A stretch of 64,000 bases of DNA from Argentina anserina (taxonomy: Eukaryota > Streptophyta > Magnoliopsida > Rosales > Rosaceae): positions 25,605,555 to 25,669,554 of the forward strand of contig NC_065875.1 of the NCBI RefSeq assembly GCF_933775445.1. The letters are read 5' to 3'. A program made the position numbers and the translations under genes. This document shows positions 21,407 through 33,188 of the stretch, piece after piece (position 1 is the first letter of the stretch; every line of letters begins with the position of its first letter). The notes under the pieces are model-generated. The model made no database searches. It was not told the DNA's origin and worked only from the letters and a program-made list of their open reading frames with translations.

Positions 21407-22773
21407 CGTAAAGTTAAATTTTGTTAGTTTAATATTTTTTATTGTATGCATTTAAGAGGTTAGACTCATTACTTTCTCTCTTGATTATGTGCATTCATTT
21501 TTATTTTAATTAATAAAAAAATTCACACCTTTTTCTTCTTCTTCTTCTTCTTCTTCTTCTTCTATCACTTAAGAGGTTGATAGGATTAATTGTGTTTAAT
21601 CTGTCTCATATTGTGTTTGTGGGAACGCCTTTGTTTCGAACTCTTCCGATCGATCTTCTTCTTCTTCTTCTTCTTCTTCTTCTTCTTCTTCTTCTTCTTC
21701 TTCTTCTTCTTCTTCTTCTTCTTCTTCTTCTTCTTCTTCTTCTTCTTCTTCTTCTTCTTCTTCTTCTTCTTCTTCTTCTTCTTCTATCACTTAAGAGGTT
21801 GATAGGATTAATTGTGTTTAATCTGTCCTCATATTGTGTTTGTGGGAACTCCTTTGTTTCGAACTCTTCCGATCGAAGTTCCATGGATACCTAATAAGTA
21901 CGAGTTTGGTATGAATGACGATTGTGTTTGTGGGAACTCCTTTGTTTCGAACTCTTCCGATCGAAGTTCCATGGATACCTAATAAGTACGAGTTTGGTAT
22001 GAATGACGTTCGTTGCTGAAAGGGTTTTACGAAACAAAATATTAGCCCCTCCTTATAATCTAAGTCTCCACAATGTACTTCTCAAATTTTTAATTTCAAC
22101 CGTAAAGTTAAATTTTGTTAGTTTAATATTTTTTATTGTATGCATTTAAGAGGTTAGACTCATTACTTTCTCTCTTGATTATGTGCATTCATTTTTATTT
22201 TAATTAATAAAAAAATTCACACCTTTTTCTTCTTCTTCTTCTTCTTCTATCACTTAAGAGGTTGATAGGATTAATTGTGTTTAATCTGTCTCATATTGTG
22301 TTTGTGGGAACGCCTTTGTTTCGAACTCTTCCGATCGATCTTCTTCTTCTTCTTCTTCTTCTTCTTCTTCTTCTTCTTCTTCTTCTTCTTCTTCTTCTTC
22401 TTCTTCTTCTTCTTCTTCTTCTTCTTCTTCTTCTTCTTCTTCTTCTTCTTCTTCTTCTTCTATCACTTAAGAGGTTGATAGGATTAATTGTGTTTAATCT
22501 GTCCTCATATTGTGTTTGTGGGAACTCCTTTGTTTCGAACTCTTCCGATCGAAGTTCCATGGATACCTAATAAGTACGAGTTTGGTATGAATGACGATTG
22601 TGTTTGTGGGAACTCCTTTGTTTCGAACTCTTCCGATCGAAGTTCCATGGATACCTAATAAGTACGAGTTTGGTATGAATGACGTTCGTTGCTGAAAGGG
22701 TTTTACGAAACAAAATATTAGCCCCTCCTTATAATCTAAGTCTCCACAATGTACTTCTCAAATTTTTAATTTC
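21407..22773. repeat. Tandem duplication, about 0.69 kb x 2, with long CTT microsatellites
   Basis: The block from CGTAAAGTTAAATTTTG (21407) to TTTAATTTCAAC is repeated from 22101. Each copy holds a (CTT)n tract (about 21654-21784 and 22339-22460, roughly 43 and 40 units), a second short CTT tract, and an internal 88-bp direct repeat starting ATTGTGTTTGTGGG. The long homopolymeric Leu, Phe, Glu and Arg frames across the tract are artefacts of the microsatellite. Confidence 0.9.
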
Positions 22774-23958
22774 AACCCATTACTCATTTCACTCACAATG
22801 TTTTACTAATTAGTTCATTCCGTCCACCACCATCCAAATTGCCTATTAAATTCTTTCAATATCATTAAACTTCCTGAAATGCCCTTATCTATTTTTATTT
22901 TTATTCTTCAGTTTATTCAAGTCTCAACTCTCAACTACCAACATCTATGAAAAACCAACCTCTCTGGCGGAAACCAATACGCGTGACGCTCCACTGCTAT
23001 AGCCTCAGTAAGACAGAGACGATCAACACGATGCCCACGGCGATGGAGTTCTTCAACGAGTTCAGTATAGACGGCTTCATCGGTGAGAACAAGCTTGCCG
23101 ACCTTGATGATTCCTACATGACCGACTCCTCCGCCGCCATATAATGTTCTGATGTAATTCTAAGCTTGGTAGTTAAAATCTTATCCGACTCAATAAGCTA
23201 TTAATCTCTGAATCATGGGAGATGGGTCGTCAAGCTTGCTTGACCCATTTCAATTACTTAATTGTTTCTACAATAAGTGCAAAGTTTCAATCTTTTACAT
23301 CAATTTTTACTGGCTTTTATTCCAGCTGTTTGTTGCCATTGGTGATGATGATAGTGATGGTTTTTATGATTCTGTCATGTATAGATTGATTAGTTTTAGT
23401 CATATGACTCATATCTACTGGATATTTTCATTTGCTTTTCTCGAATTTGTTTGGTGCTAAATTTAACTAGCATATAGTTTATTTGTTGAAATATGAGTTT
23501 CTTTAAGGGATGGAATATGCTTCCTTTACTTAAAGTTCAATTTTTTTCTGAATTTTTTGATTGTATTAATGGTTAAAAGAATTCACTTGAGATTTGAATA
23601 TTGCTGACCATTAATAGAAGATGGTTTTAACGTCTCAACATAATGACAAATTTGTCTGCCATGCCTTAGAAGCATTGGCAAAGCTATCATAGAATTTATT
23701 GCATTACTTGGTCTGCACTTAGTTCTGTGTAGTGTGTGGTTCGGGAGCTTTCAGTGGCCAAGCTATCATTTTTTCGTTTAGAAGCCAATCTATCATTGTG
23801 AAACAAAAAAAATTTGATAAATAGAGGAGGCCATTATATGAAAACAAAGAATAAGGGTTATAAGTGACTTTTAGCACTAACTTAATAGATATTTTGGATG
23901 GTGGTGGACGGGAATAGATCAATTAGTTGAAAATTGGGAGTGAAATAAGTGATGGGTT
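22774..23958. mobile_element. Inverted-repeat element, about 1.2 kb, possibly carrying a gene fragment
   Basis: The left arm (AACCCATTACTCATTTCACTC onward to the CACCACCATCCAAA block) matches the inverted right arm (AACCCATCACTTATTTCACTC) over about 80 bp at roughly 80% by eye. No target duplication was recognised. Inside, 23030-23144 is markedly more GC-rich and reads MPTAMEFFNEFSIDGFIG, then LADLDDSYMTDSSAAI and a stop. This looks like part of a coding exon, but I do not recognise the family. A Pack-MULE-like capture is possible. Confidence 0.5.
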
Positions 23959-24579
23959 TAACTTAAAAGTCACTGAAGTAAACTATCGAGACTCTTAAAT
24001 TATAAAAAGTGACCAGTAGTCTAATTTTTTGTTTTATATATATAATAAACACGGAGTAGCTAAGACCCTTGTATTGTATTCTGTTTTTCTTACTATCCTA
24101 TCCTGATCGACTTTTGATCCTTGTAGGTTTATTGGATTTGACTATTCCATCTCGTTACTTTCAGCTCAAGCAAGAGTTAAATTGGATGGGGGCTTCAACT
24201 AGGAATCCAGGATACATAGTTTTTGGTTAACCGAACGCAAAAATGATCATATCGATCAATTATTGATTTTATATCTTTGAATCAACGTACACTGCGAGGT
24301 CTATGTCATAAAACTCATAGGGGACAGGATCTTAATTAAGAATGAAATAGCGCTCCCCACAATTGTAATGGCTGTCATTTCATTCCAAGCTATCACATTT
24401 AATTTTCTGGTTGGAAGCATTAATTTATTTATTTTTGTATGTTCAATCCGTTCAGTGATCGTTAAGTCCTTCACCCCCTTCTCATATTTGAGGGACCTTG
24501 GAGCCTAACTAGTTTCCTGCAACTAATTAAGATCCAGTTTCATCACCAGCCTTCCTTTGATCTTAAAAGGGAAGAAAAT
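23959..24579. other. Intergenic, 5' flank of the MLP pseudogene
   Basis: No gene or repeat recognised. Confidence 0.4.
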
Positions 24580-25096
24580 ATGTCTTTCGATTCTAAGCTA
24601 GAAAAGTTAACGACGGCTGCTGAAATCAGTGTCGATCCTGGAATTTTTTACGCCTTCTTTACGCGCAAACCACACCGAATATTATCATATATCAGTTCTG
24701 ACAAAGTTCAGGGTTGTAATCTCCACGAAGGTGAATATGGAAAAGTCGTTTCCGTCTACACCTTGGATGATACCCATGGAATTAAGATTTACATTGTCAG
24801 CTTGCTAGTTTCTCTTTTGAAGTTGCAAATTCATCTGAGCTATAATGCTGGTGAATTATTGAGACTGAATTATTTCATTGATTATATTTTGTTGCAGATG
24901 GGAAACTAAGGTGGCCAAACGACTTAGGCCACCATTCAAGCCAGCCCGAATGGTGAAGGCAGCACTGTGCATTGGACTTTGGAGTATGAAAAGAAGGATG
25001 ACGAAGTTTCGGATCCGCAAACATTGCTGATTGCTCCAATTGGTAGCTGACCCCTCCAATGATATCGTAGATCACCTAAAAAGCACCCAAGCATGA
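24580..25096 (+). pseudogene. MLP-like pseudogene, copy 2
   Basis: The first exon is recognisable from 24580 (MSFDSKLEKLTTAAEISVD..., GCNLHEGEYGKVVSV). The donor after ...THG is lost: the expected GTAAGT reads AATTAAG, so the frame runs into intron sequence. After an intact acceptor (TTGCAG, then DGK), most of the first half of exon 2 is deleted. The tail GEGSTVHWTLEYEKK then DPQTLL is readable but shifts frame before NDIVDHLKSTQA at 25096. With one lost splice site, one internal deletion and one frameshift, it cannot make an MLP. Same strand and spacing as its neighbours: a decayed member of the tandem cluster. Confidence 0.85.
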
Positions 25097-25933
25097 AATT
25101 CCAAGCAAGCTGTACTAAAGTGCTGGTGACATCAAGGTTTGCTTTATGAGTAATAAAAGAGCTCGATCATGTCTACAATTTGTACAATGTTTAATTTTTA
25201 TTATTTGTATTCATGTTCAATTATTTGTTTCAGAGCTATGTGATGTAATCGTGTATTTTATGTATTTAAGCATTTTGAAACAATTAATAAAGTTGACGTT
25301 TCCTTTCTTAATGAATTACTACCATAGCCGTCTCAAACTTTTAAGAGGCATGTGCGAAGGTTTATCATGTGGTCCTCAAACCTTTTTTGTTTTTTCGGAT
25401 GCGCAATGTACAGTTTTATTTTAATAAGAAGATCAAGAATCTCTTACAATCCTCAAAGTCACAAAATTTCAAAATGTTTATAACTTCAGGCTTTCCTCGA
25501 TTTCCATTTGTCAATTAGCATAAAATTACTAGGCACTTTCTTTTACAAACCAATCGAACTACTTTTATATATATATACACACAAATTTAACTATTAAATA
25601 TATAGTATTTGAACAAATAAAACAAAGATTTATCCATGTCTGAAAATTAATTTGTAAAAAGCTTAGATTCCTATCCTACAGTCCTAAATAGTGACTTAGG
25701 GTCTGGATCTAATAATAGAGAGAGAGAGAGAGAGAGAGTTATAAAAAATTAAATATAACCTTTAGAAATGATATGCGGCAATATAATCTTTTGAAATGAT
25801 CTGTTGCCCTCTCAACACAGGCCAAGTGTCGCATTTGTTGCTCTTGTTAAGAACCGGGATGATTACTACCAGAGTTGACTCGATTTGTATCACGGATCTT
25901 TTATTATTCTTTATTATTACGAAGGTTAAACTC
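25097..25933. other. Intergenic, short (GA)n tract
   Basis: Contains a short GA microsatellite at about 25719-25738. No gene recognised. Confidence 0.4.
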
Positions 25934-26843
25934 GTGACACTTTATATTTTAGGTGTAAAAATAATTTTATTATTTTATTTTTAAATTTAATCTGTATATT
26001 ATTTAATTTTTATTTTTTAACAGTTTTATCCATTAACCGTTAAAAAATTCCGTTAAACCGTTAAAATGTCTAGAATATCCCAAATTCAAATCATATTTTT
26101 TTTCTTATGCCTTTTTTATTTTCTCTTTTGGTCTTTCTTTTTGTTTTTCTTGTTTTAAAATTTCATTCATATCATATGTGCTATCAAATATATATAATTG
26201 TAATCAACACAAATTATCAAATTAATTGTAAACATCTTATAATCAATTGAATAATGCCTAAAATGATATGTGAGTGCCAGTACTCAAATCCAGTTATAAA
26301 CTTCATTTATATTATGATGCTCTACAAACATATTTTGATTAATTTCTATAATGCTAAGACAAAAAAGACTTCTACTATCATATCCAAACTTTGATGCAAA
26401 AATAGTTTCAAATTATTTATTTCCAACTTGATGTTAAGCAATTGTCATTAATTCTCCTCTTGTTTACAATTAATTTGATAATTTTTGTTGATTACAATTA
26501 TATATATTGGATACCACACATGATGAATTAAATTTAAAACCAAGAAAAACCAAAAGAGAAAATAAAAAAGGCATGAGAAAAAAAAGAAAAAAAAAACTTA
26601 TTTGAATTGGGGGTATTCTAGGCATTTTAATGGCTTAACGGAATTTTTTGACGATCAACTAACAGAATTGACTAAACTGTTAAAAAAAGGACAACACTGT
26701 TAAAAAAAAGAGTTAAATAATATACCAGTTTAATTTGAAAGTAAAAGGATAAAACTATTAAAAAATAAGAGTAAATGATATATATATTAAATTTGAAAGT
26801 ATAATGACAAAACTGTTTTTACACATAAAGTATATGGTGTCAC
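25934..26843. mobile_element. Foldback MITE, about 910 bp
   Basis: Left end GTGACACTTTATATTTTAGG, right end (opposite strand) GTGACACCATATACTTTATG. The inverted similarity continues through GTGTAAAAA and AAATTTAAT blocks and returns near AACGGAATTTTTTGACG and CGTTAAAAAATTCCGTTAA. No clear target duplication was found. AT-rich, no transposase frame. Confidence 0.6.
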
Positions 26844-27878
26844 AAATATTTAATCATATTATGAATAAGCAACCTGAATTCTTATCCATTCATACTATTA
26901 TGAAAGTAAGATAATCGAATCAGCTAGACACGATAATCACGTTGTGACACTAAAAATATTATTACATATTGGACATCAAAGTAAATCATAAGAAAAATGT
27001 TTTAGCGCGCGCGTCTCAATCCTCTTCATCATATCCTTGATAATTGACATCTACTCACGTACGTAGCACTCCGCAAATAAAGTCCCCTAATAATAATATA
27101 TAAAATATAACGTATTGTGATGATGCACATAATGACATAATTTAGCCAAGAGTGCGTAGGGGCAATATCTGGATTAGATTTTGATGACGAATAAGCACAT
27201 CCCCGGAATAATACATGTGTGTTTCTGCCAATTTAATCTTCTCTTACTCACCTACTCGTTCTGTTTAGTTCAATAATATTCATGAATTTTTGGTTCTTGG
27301 ATGCCTAGTGATCCTTAACTAAGATATGTCTACGTTAGATGGTAAGTTACAAGTTTTTACAAAATTTTCACAAGCCAAATGCACACTTTCACCATAAATC
27401 ATGACAAGCATAACATACAAAGTAATTGTGATCGAATCTAGTGGGAAGAAAAATAAAGGCAACTTTCTTATAAATTAAAGAAGAACAAAAAAAGTAAAGG
27501 ATTCGAATCAAGAGTTGTTAAAGTTGAAGCGTGGGATTAAAAGTTTATTCTACAAATCTTGGACTTATATAGCAATTGGACTTACATATGTTCCTTTCCT
27601 ATATAGACAGATGAACAATTAAGAAAAAAGAGTAGTACAGTAGCTAGCTATTTTTGATTTTGTAAATGTACTAGAAAAGATTAATCGAACAGATCCATTG
27701 AGGAATAATGCAAGTGAAACGCATGTGATTATATGAAAATGAAAGAGTATAATTTTCTTGCCTTGCTCGATCTAGGGACCAGAAAATTACCTTCATAAAT
27801 TCTTGAGGGGGAACCCCGGCCAATCGGCTCCCAAATCTGATCCAGAAGTAAAAAATATCGATCGAAAGTACAGACTAT
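26844..27878. other. Intergenic, nothing recognised
   Basis: AT-rich sequence with no supported gene or repeat. Confidence 0.4.
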
Positions 27879-28763
27879 GTGCGCGTTTGGGGAAGCTTAT
27901 AAGCTCCTTAGCTTATAAGATGAGGAGAATACCCGTTTGGTAAAAGCATAAAGAACTTACTTATCTTAAAAGCCTAAGTCATTTATGAGGAATAAGCAAA
28001 AGTGAGTGACTCCTTCCTTATGATTATAAGTCACCGCGTTTTCGTTTCGGGAATTAAGTGAACTTCAAAAATGACATTGGGTACCCTTGACTATAGCTGA
28101 AAATTACTAACTTACCAATATAAAAGCTCAGATGAACAGAAAACTTACCTGCAGAGCGCCTCCATTTCTCTTTTATTTCGTGGTAGTCTCCTGGTGTGCC
28201 TCCATTTTTCAGTTCTCCTTTCCATCTTTGAGGTTTGCAGCTGCTCAAGAGGTAAACAACTTATTTCTCCCCCTTGTTCCTCATTTCTTCTCTTTTTGTT
28301 TCTGGGTTTTGATTAGTGATTGAAATTATTATATGTGTGAGATCTAGTGTTTCTGTCTTTGAAATTGAATTTCTTTACAAGTGTACTACTCTATTGTATA
28401 TCATTCTTGAAAATGATACAAAATAATTCCATCAGATGTACTCTATAATATAGTCAAGAAGTTTATAATTGTAATGGTGATTGTATATAGATTCATATCT
28501 ACTCTAATTGATTCCTCTACTTGTCCTCTTTTTTTTAGGCATCATAGAATTCTAGGTTATAGGATCATCATCAGCAAGTTTAATCCTCTTACATTTCAGC
28601 TTGTACAGTTGAACATATAAACATGGCAACACACACACACACAAATAAGAAATGAGAGCTAACTTTTCACCAATTTGGAGAGGAACCAGCTGCTCTATAA
28701 TATACTATTAATAAATTGTTATTCTGCTGTGGAATTTGGTTTGTACTACTTCCAATAGTGAAT

Positions 28764-28795
<32 letters not shown>

Positions 28796-28914
28796 TAGAA
28801 ACAATGTAAACATTGGCATTACAGTTTGTTGTGTTCAACTAGAAGATTACCAGAAATTGTATGTTTAGTTTGTTTAGAGCAACTCTAATAGAGAGGTCAA
28901 ATTTTGTTGTTACT

Positions 28915-30060
28915 AAAGTTTACTAGAGGTAGTAAACTTCTACTGGGGGTATTAAACTTGAAAAACAGTATTTCTAAAGGCCATAACACACCTTAAAATG
29001 GAGAAAATCAACTTAGATGCAAAAAAAATAAAGTTTACTGGGGTTAGTAAAAATTTTACTAAAGTTTACTAGAGGTAGTAAACTTCTACTGGGGGTATTA
29101 AACTTGAAAAACAGTATTTCTAAAGGCCATAACACACCTTAAAACGGAGAAAAATCAACTTAGGTGCAAAAAAATAAAGTTTACTGGGGTTAGTAAAAAT
29201 TTTACTAAAGTTTACTAGAGGTAGTAAACTTCTACTGGGGGTATTAAACTTGAAAAACAGTATTTCTAAAGGCCATAACACACCTTAAAATTGAGAAAAT
29301 CAACTTAGATGCAAAAAAAATAAAGTTTACTGGGGTTAGTAAAAATTTTACTAAAGTTTACTAGAGGTAGTAAACTTCTACTGGGGGTATTAAACTTGAA
29401 AAACAGTATTTCTAAAGGCCATAACACACCTTAAAACGGAGAAAAATCATCTTAGATGCAAAAAAATAAAGTTTACTGGGGTTAGTAAAAATTTTACTAA
29501 AGTTTACTAGAGGTAGTAAACTTCTACTGGGGGTATTAAACTTGAAAAACAGTATTTCTAAAGGCCATAACACACCTTAAAATTGAGAAAATCAACTTAG
29601 ATGCAAAAAAAATAAAGTTTACTGGGGTTAGTAAAAATTTTACTAAAGTTTACTAGAGGTAGTAAACTTCTATTGGGGGTATTAAACTTGAAAAACAGTA
29701 TTTCTAAAGGCCATAACACACCTTAAAACGGAGAAAAATCAACTTAGATGCAAAAAAATAAAGTTTACTGGGGTTAGTAAAATTTTTACTAAAGTTTACT
29801 AGAGGTAGTAAACTTCTACTGGGGGTATTAAACTTGAAAAACAGTATTTCTAAAGGCCATAACACACCTTAAAATGGAGAAAAATCAACTTAGATGCAAA
29901 AAAATAAAGTTTACTGGGGTTAGTAAAAAATTTACTAAAGTTTACTAGAGGTGGTAAACTTCTACTGGGGGTATTAAACTTGAAAAACAGTATCTCTAAA
30001 GGCCATAACACACCTTAAAACGGAGAAAAATCAACTTAGATGCAAAAAAATAAAGTTTAC
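28915..30060. repeat. Tandem array, exactly 146-bp unit, eight copies
   Basis: GTTTACTAGAGGTAGTAAAC recurs at 28918, 29064, 29210, 29356, 29502, 29648, 29794 and 29940, always 146 bp apart; a ninth start is truncated near 30055. Units are almost identical. Copies alternate at one site between (T/TT)GGAGAAAATC/TTGAGAAAATC-like and CGGAGAAAAATC forms over copies 1-6, suggesting a 292-bp dimer repeat. Each unit holds two TTTACT...AGTAAA inverted pairs. No open frame spans it. A 21-bp unit (TAATCAGCTCCATGGTCCACT) is repeated twice just after, at 30070-30111. Confidence 0.95.
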
Positions 30061-30347
30061 TAGGGGTAGTAATCAGCTCCATGGTCCACTTAATCAGCTC
30101 CATGGTCCACTTAATTACTAGAGTTTTGGCTGTTTCATAATATAAGAACACTAATATAGATCATCATAGTTCATATGTGCTATGCATATTTGTGTACTAT
30201 ATAAGAACAACTAACGTACTGGACCAAAATGAAGAACACTAAGATACTTGAACATCAACCATGTACAAATTAGATATATATATGTACAAATTTATATATG
30301 TTTGTATGTTTCATGTTAATTTATGTCAATCCTCATGTGTTATATAG

Positions 30348-30734
30348 ATGGGATCAGCCGTATGGAATCCGGTATTAGTAGACCTACTTTGTGACTTAGT
30401 TATCAAGGAGGTGGAGGCTAATAATCAACCAAATAGTCATTTGAGCAAAGAAGTGAAGATTGTTATTGCAACCATGACTCTTCATAATTATATAAAAAGA
30501 CATGCAAATCGTGATGCCCATTTTGTTCGTTGGGCAGAAATGGTGGTTGACATACCAAATGATGAGGTAGAGATGGATAATGATGGAGGGGAAAATGAGC
30601 ATGGTCATGATGCACGGGAAATTGAAACAATAAGAAATGAAATCACTCAAAGTTTGATGAGTGCGCGTATAATATGCAATTATTTGATGCAAATGAAATA
30701 TATATATATATTGTTATTTGGTTTTGTAATTTAG
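30348..30734 (+). pseudogene. Myb/SANT-like and HARBI1 nuclease fusion relic
   Basis: A 128-codon frame. Residues about 5-35 (VWNPVLVDLLCDLVIKEVEA, then NSHLSKE) match the N-terminal half of a plant Myb/SANT-like DNA-binding domain. Directly after, residues about 36-60 (VKIVIATMTLHNYIKRHANR, then DAHF) match the C-terminal end of a HARBI1/DDE nuclease. In an autonomous element these are separate genes, so an internal deletion must have joined them. None of the nuclease catalytic Asp/Asp/Glu region remains. Its acidic tail (NDEVEMDNDGGENEHGHD) is typical of HARBI1 C-termini. Not expected to be active in transposition. Confidence 0.75.
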
Positions 30735-31290
30735 TTGAATGTGTTAAGATATTTTTAATATTATTTGTGTCAATGACAAATGTGTTTTGTTATTAAGTAT
30801 AAGAAAACATAGAACATTTATTAATTTTACTTGAAGTCAATGAGAAAGTAAAAATTAAAATACTAATGTAAAAGGGTAGTGATAGATAAAAAAAGAAGTT
30901 AAAAATTCATATTGTATTTGCAAAGAATCAAGAAAGAAAATATACTCTTGGAAAATAAAAAAAATATTTTAAATTATTTGGTGTCCAAAATTGTCATTAT
31001 ACAAATACAAAGCATAAGCCAGTTTAAGTTTGCCAAACACTCTGCACAACTTATGCCATTAAAAGTCACTTAAAAAAGCCAGTTTACCAAACAGTCAGCT
31101 ACTTAACTTATCAGAAACTTATTCTCAGAAATAAGTATAAGTCAACTTATCTTATAAGTCACAGCTGCGCCAAACACACCCATATATCCCCTATCCAGGC
31201 AATCTGAGACCACAATGATCAGGACAAGACTTGGCCCTGGAATATTGTTTCTTTAGCGCGCAGAAAAAAACATCCAGCTTTCTTTTCGGA

Positions 31291-31303
31291 TCTTTATAAA
31301 TAC
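31291..31303 (+). promoter_or_regulatory. TATA box of MLP copy 3
   Basis: TCTTTATAAATAC holds a canonical TATAAATA at 31295-31302, about 85 bp upstream of the start codon and about 113 bp after the Harbinger-like element ends. Confidence 0.7.
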
Positions 31304-31386
31304 GCACTTAGCTACAGTTCTCTCATTCAAGTCAGACAGCAGGTAAGAACTAGTGGCTTCTTGATTGAACTCGATCTAACGAAGTC

Positions 31387-33188
31387 ATGGCTCAAATAGC
31401 AAAAATGCAAGTTGAAGCTGAGATCAAAGCTAGTGCTGAAAAGTTCTACGAAGTCTTTCGTAGCAAAGGGTACTTGCTGCCCAAGATCTGCCCTGAGATG
31501 ATTAGTGACCTACGGGTAATTGAAGGGGATTGGGGAACTGTTGGCTCGGTCAAGCAGTGGACTTATGTTGCTGCAGGTAGTAAATACGTGTGTATATTTC
31601 CATACTGATCGTCTGATCCATTATCATATGCGAGTATTTCCAAATTGATCCTAGCTAGGGTTTGGTTCTCGATCAGATAATACGGGCTAAATCCAAATGT
31701 AGTCCTGTACAATTGTTTTGCTTCTTTTTCATCTTCTGCATTTGTATTAACCAGGTTGCTAAATACTAAGTTTGCACTCGATCGATTACTCATCCTTTTA
31801 CCTTAATTAATTTACATTTTATTCAAAAACAAAAATACATATGTGTGTGTATTGAAAATTATTATATGTATCCGGTACATAGTCTACGTGGTGTACCTCT
31901 TTAATATTATTGGTCAATTTTACTGTGTTTATTTTTAATTGTTGGTTACATAGTCTACGTGTATATCCATGTCGTACATATCAAAATGATTTTCCAAGAT
32001 AAAAGACTCTTAATTAATATTCTGAACAAATTAAATTAACAACCATACATGTGTGATTCCCCTCTATTCCTCTCTCCCTCTTCGACCTAGAGCGGCGGCC
32101 TCTTCCCCCTCCAAATCTTCGTCCAATGGCGCTCAGTTGCTTGGCTGGCCTTCTGGCTATGCTAATGGCTCGTGGCTTGCTGGTGAATGAGAAACAATTT
32201 CACTCATCAATGCATTCTCATATCTAGAATGTTAGCTTTTAGTCTTTTTAACTCGGCTTGATGTACTTTGGTCTCGAATTCATCGCGGGAAGGTGATGGT
32301 GGTTTGGGAGTGGCGACTTAGATCCATGGTACGTTTATTCAAACATGGCAGGTATAATTTTGTTGTTGGTGGTTATCATCAACGACGATGTCGTGCCGGG
32401 GGTTCTTATGACGTTGATCCAGGCCTTGCTTCTAAGGAAAGTAGTGGCTTTAGTCTCAGAGCAATGTGCTCTATTGGATTTTGGTCTTGATCAGAGCGGT
32501 GTGGTCACGGCGGCGGAGCTGCATTAGCAAGTATGGTGGTCTAGTGGTGAAGAGGACTAAAGTTTGGGTTGGGCTAGTTGGGTTTCAAGTTAACTGACCT
32601 TTTTAAGGTTTTGGTTGAGGTCTATTATGGGTCATGACCCGTATATATATACATATATATTTAGCTTTGGTTAAATTCTATTTTGTTATAGGTTTTAGAT
32701 TTGCCTATATCTTTTATGGTAGATGAAAGACTTGAGAGTTAGTACAATTGTTCTAATGTATAGTATATCCTACTTACTATTATGAGAGTTTATTCTCGTA
32801 CTTTCTTGTTTCGTCTGTAACATATCGGCGATGTATCTGGTTTTAGTTTGTACTCGTTTATAATTAATTTAAAAATCGTAATGATATTGAATTCAAAGAA
32901 CAACTATGCATGCGTGTAGGTAATTCTGAGATTGCAAAAGAGACAGTTGAAGCCATGGATGTGAAAACCAAATCATTAACTTTCAAGACGGTGGACGGAT
33001 CGATGCTGAAAGTCTACAAGAATATTAAGACAACGGTTCAGGTTACGGCAAAGGGTGGCGGATGCAGCTCGGTTAAATGGAGTATAGAATACGAAAAGCT
33101 GAACGAGGATTCCCCACCTCCCAATAAGTACCTGGACTTTGTTGTCATTCTCACTAAGAAGGTTGATGCCTATCTGCTGAAGGCATAA
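31387..33188 (+). CDS. MLP-like protein (Bet v 1 superfamily), copy 3
   Basis: Exons 31387-31576 and 32920-33188 give 152 residues. Family blocks: VEAEIKASAEKFYEVFRSKG, EGDWGTVGSVKQWTYV, KETVEAMDVKTKSLTF, VKWSIEYEKLNED and VDAYLLKA. The intron is 1343 bp, about ten times that of its neighbours, and its donor is a weak GTAGTA. About 32080-32880 inside the intron is richer in GC and resembles inserted repeat DNA (open frames with no homology recognised). The frame is intact. It has the MLP fold's usual hydrophobic ligand cavity by family; the ligand is not known. The exon 1 sequence (KICPEMISDLRV) differs clearly from copies 1, 4 and 5, so it is an older paralogue. Confidence 0.9.

Larger units (their letters stand above)
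27879..31182 (+). mobile_element. Decayed PIF/Harbinger element, about 3.3 kb
   Basis: Left end TGTGCGCGTTTGGGGAAGC, right end (opposite strand) GGGTGTGTTTGGCGCAGC. Subterminal CTTATAAG motifs recur at both ends (27895-27920 and 31128-31160). The inside holds the 146-bp array and a relic frame joining a Myb/SANT-like segment to the C-terminal part of a HARBI1-type nuclease, the two genes of plant PIF/Harbinger elements. The expected 3-bp target duplication is not clear. It ends 205 bp before the start codon of MLP copy 3. Confidence 0.7.

Noticed and set aside
21577..22570. Long frames of pure Leu, Phe, Glu or Arg on both strands
   Set aside because: They are translations of the CTT microsatellites in different frames and strands.
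28915..30060. CRISPR-like regular repeat spacing
   Set aside because: The repeats are contiguous 146-bp units with no unique spacers, in plant nuclear DNA.
32080..32880. Possible LINE 3' end in the intron of MLP copy 3
   Set aside because: Composition suggests inserted DNA, but no reverse transcriptase, poly-A tail or target duplication could be pointed to.
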